NCBI RefSeq assembly: GCF_033118175.1
Contig: NC_083691.1
Span: forward strand, 17,333,001 to 17,397,000
From: Dama dama
Lineage: Eukaryota; Chordata; Mammalia; Artiodactyla; Cervidae
DNA: 64,000 nucleotides
Reading direction: 5' to 3'
Position numbers and translations under genes: made by a program. Of this stretch, positions 56,373-64,000 are shown in pieces (the stretch's first letter is position 1; every line of letters starts with the position of its first letter). Under the pieces are notes generated by a model. That model was not told the origin of the DNA and did no database searches. It saw only the letters and a program-made list of their open reading frames with translations.

Positions 56373-56945
56373 CCAACCAAACCAGAGCTCTGCTTGCCAA
56401 GTTGCTTCTTCCTGTGACCTCTTTGCACTCTCGTGGCATCTTGCCCCGCAGGGCTTAAGTGGCAATGCCAGGGCCATTCTGATCCTAAAGGAAAAGCCAT
56501 CCTGCATTGCCGTCTCACTCTAACCAACACAGCTCACCAGAGTTCTTATAAATTAGCCCAAAAGAACAAAGGAAAATCCAAATGAACTACTGTCCATGAT
56601 AATATGATCTAAACTTTGTGAGATAAAGTTCCAGGTCTGAGATGTATCACCCCCACAGCTCAGTCTCAGGCGAAGGGTCCGTCCATCATAGGGGAACTGA
56701 TGTTCTTTCCAGAGCTGTCACCCAACCCTGCTCCCCTCGGAGTGGGTTCACTTCCTCCAGGGGCTCCCCTGTGCCTCTGTAGGACACAAGATTGTTCTAC
56801 CATTGACTCTCCAAAATTTGAAAAAAATTGAGTGCCTGGGTCCTGAGCAGATATCATATGTAAAATTGTGTTTCAGAACCAAATATTAAGTGTGCTCAAG
56901 TGGTTTTTGGTGCAATTCAAGTTTCTGGAGATTAAGATGGCAACT
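56373..56945. other. Unique DNA
   Basis: Nothing recognised. Confidence 0.5.
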
Positions 56946-57130
56946 GTTGTTGTTCAGTCGCCAAGTTGTGTCCAACTCTTTGTGATCCCATGAACTGCAG
57001 CACACCAGGCTTCCCTATCTTTCACTGTCTCCTGGAGTGAGCCCAAACTCTTGTCCATTGAATTAGTGATGCTATTTGACCATCTCATCCTCTGCCAGCC
57101 CCTTCTCGTCTTGTCCTCAGTCTTTCCAGA
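56946..57130 (-). mobile_element. BovB LINE 3' stub, diverged
   Basis: About 180 bases of inverted BovB 3' end: gttgttcagtcgccaagttg, tgaactgcagcacaccaggc, ccatctcatcctctgccagc. One of the more diverged copies. Confidence 0.85.
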
Positions 57131-59099
57131 CAGGATGTAAACTAAAAAGAAAAAGACTCCAAGTGTGGTGAAAATGGCTCTTGGAAAGTTCCTGCACCAA
57201 GCTTGAAGGGAGGGTACATTACCTTTTTTTTTTCTTATAGAACACAGCTTTTCCTTATCAATTAACACAAAACACAAATTCTGAAATACCAACACATAGC
57301 TGCGAATGGCTTGAAAGCATGACTACAAGGAGTGTGCCCCCAGATGGGTTAGCTCAGGGAGATTAACCTGTTTTTTAATTCATTCACTTATTTAACAACT
57401 TAAAAAGTAAACACTAACATTTTCAGAGTGCTTAAAAAACTTCAACAGCAATGACTCAGAAAAATTGGACAAATCAAAAACAGTCATTTAAGACCCTGCT
57501 CATTGAAAAAGAATTCAGACAGACTTTAGTTTAAATCAAACTTTCAATAAAACAGCTCATTATTGGCCTGGAAATAATTATTTGATTGGATAAATATGTC
57601 TTAACTTTAAAACCTCGTATGAACTCCTGCCTCTGCCGAAATCTCTAGGTATCAGTTTACCAGAGTCGTTTATCAATATATCCACTTTTCGGAGTGGAGA
57701 TTGGTCAAAAGCTTGTCATATCAGCACTTTTTTTAAAGTTCTTCTCTCCATATGTTAGCACTTTCTTGTGTGTCCTGAAGAAAATTTGTATTAACAAGAA
57801 AAAAATTAATCACCAAAATAATGTCATCTTAACCACAATGAATTCTCTACCCAATCTCTAGCCACTAAAACTCAGCCCAAGTTGGGTCATTGATGGAACT
57901 GTAGCCTCAAACATCAGCTCTTCCCCCTAAATCCAGCTTCATGATTTTATTCTTTTGGTTTTGTCTCAAACTCTCCCATAAATAATTTTTCCCTGAACTC
58001 AGTAATAAGAAGAGGTAAGCCACTCTTTTTCCAAATTACAGAGATCTAGGAAAGCAAAGGTTGAGAGTAAATGAGACAACTCTAAAATAAGTCTAGAGGC
58101 AAAGACTGCTTGCTCTAGCTCTGGCCCCACAGTAAACACACACGCTCACGTTTCTCCTTTGTAGATTCTGAACAAGTTTCATGAGCCAGTATCTTACAAA
58201 CATCTGCCTTCATTATAATTATATTTCTATTTCAGCTGCACCAAGCTATTTACAGATGAGCCTGTTCATAAAGAGCTTTATAATTAAGCAAACAGAAATA
58301 TCTTTTTATAGGATGCAGATCTAGGGGTGATAATCACACACAAAATACACAGCAACAGTTGCAAATAGAGTGTTTAACGCTAGTTATATAGTTAGTGATG
58401 TGCTCAATAAAGCTTGACATGTCTTTGTTCCTAAATACGAGAAAATATGGTCTTTGCTACACAGCAGTGTAAACTGTCTTATTTTTTTTTTAAGGAAAGG
58501 CCATATTTTTCAGGGTGGGTTTCTAAAATATGTGTGTGTGTGTGTGTTTTATCTAACGACAGGGTTAGGAAAAAAAAAACACATGTATTCTCTGGCTTAG
58601 TGGGGTTTGAAATTTGCCTGGTACTTGAAGAATGACAACTGATTCTAAATATAAGTGACAATGTATGGCCACACAGAGTGTCACATTAAATTAGTAAGTA
58701 GTAGATATTATGTGATGGTACTATAGAAATAACTGCCAGACAAAAAGGAAACCTAAAATATTAATCACAGGATAAAAGACATCTCTCACATTCCAGTTAA
58801 AACCTACCCAAGCCCTTGGGTGTTTTCTGGAAGAGCCGATCTTTGCTTACAGACGTTTTCAGCGACTCTCAGGTCATCCTAGACCTGGGCATTGAAGCTG
58901 TTATTTGCTGAAAATGTTTGCTTTCTCACTTTGCAGACTTTCTTGATGATCCAAAAGTCATGCAATCCCAAAGATTTTGGGCAAAAAATATAACCATTGT
59001 TTGCTATGATTCAACCTGGGCATAGAAAGAGTCACATATGTATTCCACATTATGTTCTCTGAAGTGTTTCTTCCAGCTCACAATACAGCTCCTGACAGC
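57131..59099. other. Repeat-free AT-rich unique DNA
   Basis: About 2 kb without a recognised transposable element, apart from T runs (57218-57232, 58484-58492) and a short (TG)9 at 58531-58549. AT-rich homeodomain-type words (ataattatttgattgg at about 57567; tttataattaagcaaac at 58278) occur. No exon recognised. Confidence 0.45.
58531..58549. repeat. Short (TG)n
   Basis: About nine TG units. Confidence 0.9.
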
Positions 59100-59690
59100 A
59101 CAATGGTGTCATGCTTTAGAAAATGGTTTGACAAACATCCACACTCACAGAATCTTAAAACGGTAATGTGTTTTGACCCCGTGGTTCCAGTTCTATGAAT
59201 ATATACGAAGAAAAAGCAGCACAAAGAGCACCAATAAAATAACTTTTATTTATCATATTATTTGCTATTGTTATAAAAGTGGAATATTCATGAATGTCCA
59301 ATTGTATGTGAATGGAGAAATAATTTATAGTACACATACTCAGTGGAATGTCTTGCAGCCATAAAAAGTTAATATTCTAAACACTTAAAATGATTTGGAG
59401 AAATGTTTACTGTATAATGTTAAAGGCAAAAAACAAGGATAAATTATGCAATGTAATTTCAACTATGTACAAATGAAAGTACCACAAATTGGAAGGAAAT
59501 ACATCAAAAGGCTAACAGTGGTTAGAGAGATGGGTAATAGGTGAATTTTAATTCTTTTTAAAGAATTAAATTCTTCTTAATTAATTTTAATTAATTAAAA
59601 AGAATTATTTCATTCTTTTTAATGAGGTGTATTTCCCAAATTTTATATAATTATTGACTATTTTCAGGTTCAATAAAAGCGATTATAAAG
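59100..59690 (+). mobile_element. Old L1 3' end
   Basis: Diverged L1 in plus orientation: ggaatgtcttgcagccataa, aatgatttggagaaatgttt, ggctaacagtggttagagag, then an AT-rich tail. It contains an AT-rich inverted repeat (59551-59605). Confidence 0.6.
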
Positions 59691-60465
59691 ATATGACCAA
59701 TCTTAATATATATAATAATAGTAACATAATTTAGAGTTGTTTAGCTATGTTTTATTAACAGCTGTCTCTTGCAGTGCTGTGGGTTTGGAGCCCCATCCCC
59801 TAGACTACCAGATCAGAGGCTGGTAGTCTGTTGGCCTGTTGGCGTAAGGCCTGTCCTTGGCTATCAGGCCTCGTCAATCTACCTCTTTTGTGCCTAAAAT
59901 GCAGGTATTTATATGAATACACTCTGTGCTGGATTTAAATAATGTATGGCTCTTTCTCTAGCGTTGTCAAGTTGTTGCTGCTCCCTGCATTCCTTCCACA
60001 AACACAAAAATTCCCAAACAGCCCTATTTCAAAACAGAATTTTTGCTCTCCAAGACTCTCCTCTGATCCACCCTCCTAGCTCCTCCTTCCTTTGATTATT
60101 TATGACCCTCCTTTACCAAACACCTACTCAGCCTGTTCCTTCTCTCTCCTTTTTGTTGTAGTTCTATTGCTCCTAAAGCTTCATCCATCACCTTTATGTG
60201 ACTGACCGAAAAAGAAAACTGTGCTTTTCCTGGCCTCCCTGTCCACCACTCCAACCGCGAATTTCCAGACACTGATTTGCTTTAACTCTTAACTCTCCCC
60301 AGCAGCTCAAACTCAATCCATGTGAAATCCTACTCATCATTGCCCTCCTTACAATGGTGCTTTCTACAGATTCCTCTATTTGGTCAATGGAATGTCCCAC
60401 CGTAGGGACCCGTGCTCCAGTATACTTTCTGAATCCTTTCACACTGTCACTGCTTCCATTCCATC
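59691..60465. other. Unique or ancient-repeat DNA
   Basis: The 60280-60420 part resembles an unassigned ancient mammalian repeat (cagcagctcaaactcaatcc). No exon recognised. Confidence 0.4.
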
Positions 60466-61018
60466 AATCGTTTAATCTTTTTTTCTTTACAGAAAACATT
60501 GTTGATCTTATAGTACAGTATTTTGAAAAGTACAGTAGTGCAGTACAACATCTGGCACCCAGGCATCAAGTGAACAGGCAAGAAGAGTTACCGACTGGAG
60601 AACGGTAACTGGAGAACTACCAGTTGTAGTCTGTTAGTCGCTCAGTAACGTCCTACTCTTTGCGACTCCATGGACTGTAGTCCACCAGGATCCTCTGTCC
60701 ATGGAATTCTCCAGGCAAGAATACTGGAGTATTGCCATTCCCTTCTCCAGGGGATCTTCCTGACCCAGGGATCGAACCTGGGTCTCCCGCCTTGCAGGCA
60801 GATTCTTTACCTCTGACCCATCAGAGGAGGGAGAGGAGGTAGGAGGTGATGGTAAAGCTGAATGATTGTCAGCAATAGGAGATGGAGGGGAAGCTGCAGT
60901 TTCACTCATGCCTGATGCTGATGGCCCAGGTTCTGATACTTTGCTGGAACCAGATGCATGTTCACATCTTTGAAAGTTTGCAACTTGACAGTTCGCATGT
61001 AGAGGATTTACCATATCC
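60466..61018 (-). mobile_element. Tigger-like (pogo) DNA transposon remnant, split by SINE
   Basis: On the minus strand, from 61018 down, the wording matches in order an old pogo/Tigger-type element: ggtaaatcctctacatgcga, gcaaactttcaaagatgtga, gaaactgcagcttcccctcc, then after a SINE ctcttcttgcctgttcactt, actactgtacttttcaaaat. No transposase core (DDE) is visible. Subfamily not assigned. Confidence 0.55.
60627..60824 (-). mobile_element. Bov-tA SINE inserted in Tigger-like element
   Basis: Inverted full-length element: ctgttagtcgctcagtaacg, actccatggactgtagtcca, inverted B box gggatcgaacctgggtctcc, gcaggcagattctttacct. Well preserved B box. Confidence 0.93.
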
Positions 61019-62247
61019 GTTGTCAGCTCAGGGCTCAGATGAAAAACTCAGGGGCCTCTACAGCAGATTGTGCAGCCTTTCTCAGAATGGAGGCTGGGTT
61101 TCAACACCCAAGAAGTTTACTTGCCTTTCCCTTTAGTCCTGGAGGGCCTGGAGACTGGCAATATTATAACTTCTTCTGTGTTCTATGGGTCAAAGCAGTC
61201 TGAGAACCCATTCAGATTCAAAGAGAGGTGACACAGGCTCTCCACTGCTTCTTACAAAGCACAACCAGCCATTACCAAGCAGCAGATCCCAGCAAATGAT
61301 GGAGGGATCCTGGTGGGCCTGAAAATACCTGTGTGTCCAGCTTGGACCCCCAGCAACCTCAATCATTGGATCTTAACACTCAGACTCCCATTACAAACCC
61401 ATTGCTGCAACCCATCCAGAGCCAAGGTGGTCACACTCACAATTATGAGACACATTTTGGTAGATATCTGAGACCGCCAATAGATTGGAGGGCTCTGGGG
61501 TTTTTTTCCCTCACAAGCTCAGTTCAAGGCATATTTAAAACAAGTCTCAGCTGAAATCTGACCCACATATATTTATTAGTAAGTAGTCAAAAATGCATCC
61601 AACAACATATTCTGCCACACCAGTGAAACCTAGCCCTCTGTGCTTTCTGATACTCTAAGTATTTTTCACAACAAATCCACTCAATGCCGATGTAATGATA
61701 CTCTAGCAGCATCATTCATCTGATCTAGTTCAAGCTAGGTGACAACACAGGCAGTCTTGGAATCCTTAGCCTAGGGGTCTATTTCAATGTATGTTGGAAT
61801 TTAGACTTAAGGTAATTTTCTATCTTGTTCACACAAAGACAGAGTTGACTGACTAATATAGCTAACCAGTCCACGTGTATTCCTCCATCAGTTTTATTTA
61901 GTTAGTTTTTTTAATTACATATTAAGTATCAGTGACCTCCCACCAACTTAAAAAAGAGGGGATGCTAAGATCTTGACAGTAAGCTGCATCTGTTGTGCTT
62001 GTGGTCCTTTCATTCCAAACCTCACCTTCACTGGAATGGAATTCTGTGCCCAAGATTCTTACTTTATTACTTAGATTCTTCTGTTTTAGCTACATATGTT
62101 CCTAAAAAAAGTATACATGCATATTTTTATTGTAATTATTTTTAACTTAAGATAGAGACTGTGTTATATATAGTCTTTGAGACTCTTTTCATCTATAATA
62201 CCTTGTCAATGTATCTCTATATTGTCACATATAGCTGCATCTACTTC
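61019..62247. other. Unique DNA
   Basis: Nothing recognised over about 1.2 kb. Confidence 0.5.
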
Positions 62248-63354
62248 GACTTTAAAACATCTATTTCTGCTTTACTGACTACGCCAAAGTCTTTGATGTG
62301 TGGATCACAACAAACTGTGGAAAATTCTTCAAGAGATGGGAGTACCAGACCACCTTACCTGCCTCCTGAGAAATCTGTATTCAGGTCAAGAAGCTACAGT
62401 TAAAACTGGGCGTGGAAAAACAGACTGGTTCCAAATTGGAAAAGGAGTACGTCAAGGCTATAGACTGTCACCCTGCTCATTTAATTTATATGCAGAACGC
62501 ATTATGCAAAATGCCTGGCTGGATGAAGCACAAGCTGAAATCAAGATTGCCGGGAGAAATATCAATAACCTCAGATACGAAGATGACACCATCATTATGT
62601 CAGAAAGTGAAGAAGAACTAAAGAGCCTCTTGATGAAAGTGAAAGAGGAGAGTGAAAAAGTTAGCTAAAGACTCAACATTTGCAAAACTAAGATCATGGC
62701 ATCCGGTCCCATCACTTCATGGCAAATAGATAGTAAAACAATGGAAACAGTGAGAGACTTTATTTTTGGGGGCTCAAAAATCACTGCAGATGGTGACTGC
62801 AGTCATGAAATTAAAAGATGCTTACTCTTTGGAAGAAAAGTTATCACCAACCTAGACAGCATATTAAAAAGCAGAGATATTACTTTGCCAACAAAGACCC
62901 ATCCAGTCAAAGCTATTGCTTTTCCAGTAGTCATGTATGGATGTGAGAGTTGGACTATAAAGAAAGCTGAGCACCAAAGAGTTAATGCTTTTGAACTCTG
63001 ATGTTGGAGAAGACTCTTGAGAGTCCCTTGGACTACAAGGAGATCCAACCAGTCCATCCTAAAGGAAATCAATCCTGAATATTCATTGGAAGGACTGATG
63101 CTGAAGCTGAAACTCCAATACTTTGGCCCCCTGATGCAAAGAGCTGACTCATTTGAAAAGACCCTGATGCTGGAAAAGATTGAAGGCAGGAGGAGAAGGG
63201 GATGACAGAGGATGAGATGGTTGGATGACACCACCTAGTCAACGGACATGAGTTTGAGTAAACTCCGGGAGTGGGTGATGGACAGGGAAGCCTAGCATGC
63301 TGCAGTCCACAGGATCACAAAGAGTAGGACACAACTGAGCAACTGAACTGAACT
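62248..63354 (+). mobile_element. BovB LINE, 3' 1.1 kb
   Basis: 5'-truncated at the RT palm (catctatttctgctttactg) and complete to gactgaactgaactgatacc. The palm A motif is disrupted by an indel near 62297. The catalytic box is YEDD (62576-62587). A stop (gttagctaaag) interrupts after the RT. Confidence 0.94.
62300..62668 (+). pseudogene. BovB RT palm remnant
   Basis: A 122-codon frame: MDHNKLWKILQEMGVPDHLT, TDWFQIGKGVRQGYRLSPCS (motif B area, with Y where other copies have C), and NLRYEDDTIIMSESEEELK. Both Asp of YxDD are kept. It ends at a premature stop. The downstream C-terminal part continues in another frame (62696-63001), with the final segment at 63017-63205. Confidence 0.82.
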
Positions 63355-63897
63355 GATACCAAACCTTCACCCACCATGACTGCCACATGGACCCTTCTAC
63401 CAGCAACATAAAGGAGCTCTTTTGTGACACGTGTCTCCGCAACCCCCCTTCAGTAATTACTTGTAATTAATATTTAAAATGATCAAAGTTTTAGTTATTC
63501 TTAACTGACTTGGTGCAAAAGTGAAATCTCAGGGAGCTCTTGATTTCCATTACCATGATCACCTGATCATTATCAAGTATTTATTTGATAGAATATGTGC
63601 ATTTATCTTTTGACCATTTTTCTACTGAGTTAGGTTCTTAATGAGTTTAAAGAGTTTTTTATGTGTTGTTGACATGAGTCTACATATTTCAACCATAATT
63701 AATTTCAATGATGAAAAACCACTGGCCTTTTAATAAAATATATTATGTCATTAACAGACCATCTGATTATAATGGGAATTAACTCAGCAGATGAGCCTTT
63801 GATGAGTACATGTCCTCAATTACTGGATATAAATATCAATTTCCCTTTGGGGTATAGTTTAAAGTTTGCATATTTGTGTGTGTTTATTTACATACAT
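63355..63897. other. Unique AT-rich DNA, possible L1 trace
   Basis: At 63590-63690 the wording ttttgaccatttttctactg and agagttttttatgtgttgtt resembles an inverted old L1. The rest is unrecognised. Confidence 0.4.
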
Positions 63898-64000
63898 GGG
63901 CTCCCTAGGTGCCTTAGTGGTAAAGAATCTGAGTGCCAACGTAGGAGATGCAAGGGACACAGGTTTAATCCCCGGGTTGGAAAGATTCCCTAGAGTAGTA
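63898..64000 (+). mobile_element. Bov-tA SINE, cut by window end
   Basis: Plus-oriented head: gctccctaggtgccttagtg, gtaaagaatctgagtgccaa, B box aggtttaatcccc, and the first bases of the body. It continues beyond the window. Confidence 0.88.

Noticed and set aside
60634..61014. 126-codon minus-strand Ser/Pro-rich frame
   Set aside because: Spans the boundary of a Bov-tA SINE and a Tigger-like remnant. The C-terminal half is SINE sequence.

Overview
This window is mammalian nuclear DNA from a ruminant, almost certainly a bovid (cattle and its relatives). The diagnosis rests on repeats: many 5'-truncated BovB (RTE-type) LINEs, Bov-tA and Bov-A SINEs, CHR-type tRNA SINEs, and 3' ends of a bovine-type L1. 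An older mammalian layer (MIR, L2, old L1, MER5A, other hAT and Tigger remnants) lies beneath. I found no host protein-coding exon, rRNA, tRNA gene or CRISPR array. Every long reading frame I could identify belongs to a dead retrotransposon. The rest look like chance frames in repeats or unique DNA. I read the window as an intergenic or intronic stretch.

Layout. 1-4.2 kb: three BovB pieces in alternating orientation, with a 171-bp tandem duplication across a BovB/SINE junction. 4.2-17.1 kb: unique DNA with MIRs, an old L1 3' end, MER5A, BovB 3' stubs and SINEs. 17.1-22.4 kb: two SINEs, then a near full-length BovB split by a second BovB, itself split by a third. 22.4-26.7 kb: an L2, SINEs, and a CpG-enriched segment with two near-consensus Maf/NF-E2-type sites 22 bp apart. 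26.7-30.1 kb: L1 fragments, one split by a CHR-1 SINE. 30.1-39.5 kb: mostly repeat-poor unique DNA. 39.5-52.3 kb: BovB and L1 copies, including the best-preserved BovB RT (47.35-49.25 kb) and an L1 interrupted by BovB. 52.9-55.8 kb: a hAT remnant followed by a 2.6-kb hierarchical minisatellite. 55.8-64 kb: L1 fragments, AT-rich unique DNA, a Tigger-like remnant split by a Bov-tA, and a 1.1-kb BovB.

The elements work together only in the retrotransposon sense. BovB encodes an endonuclease and a reverse transcriptase (known for the family) and is thought to mobilise the Bov-tA/Bov-A SINEs, whose 3' ends resemble its own. All copies here carry stops, frameshifts or 5' truncation. No new gene system is evident. 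The best leads are the minisatellite with its linked unit variants, the three-level BovB nest with a remaining 9-bp target duplication, the in-frame 171-bp duplication, and the paired Maf-type sites. Family names come from sequence recognition without a database search, and repeat edges are approximate (about 10-30 bases).
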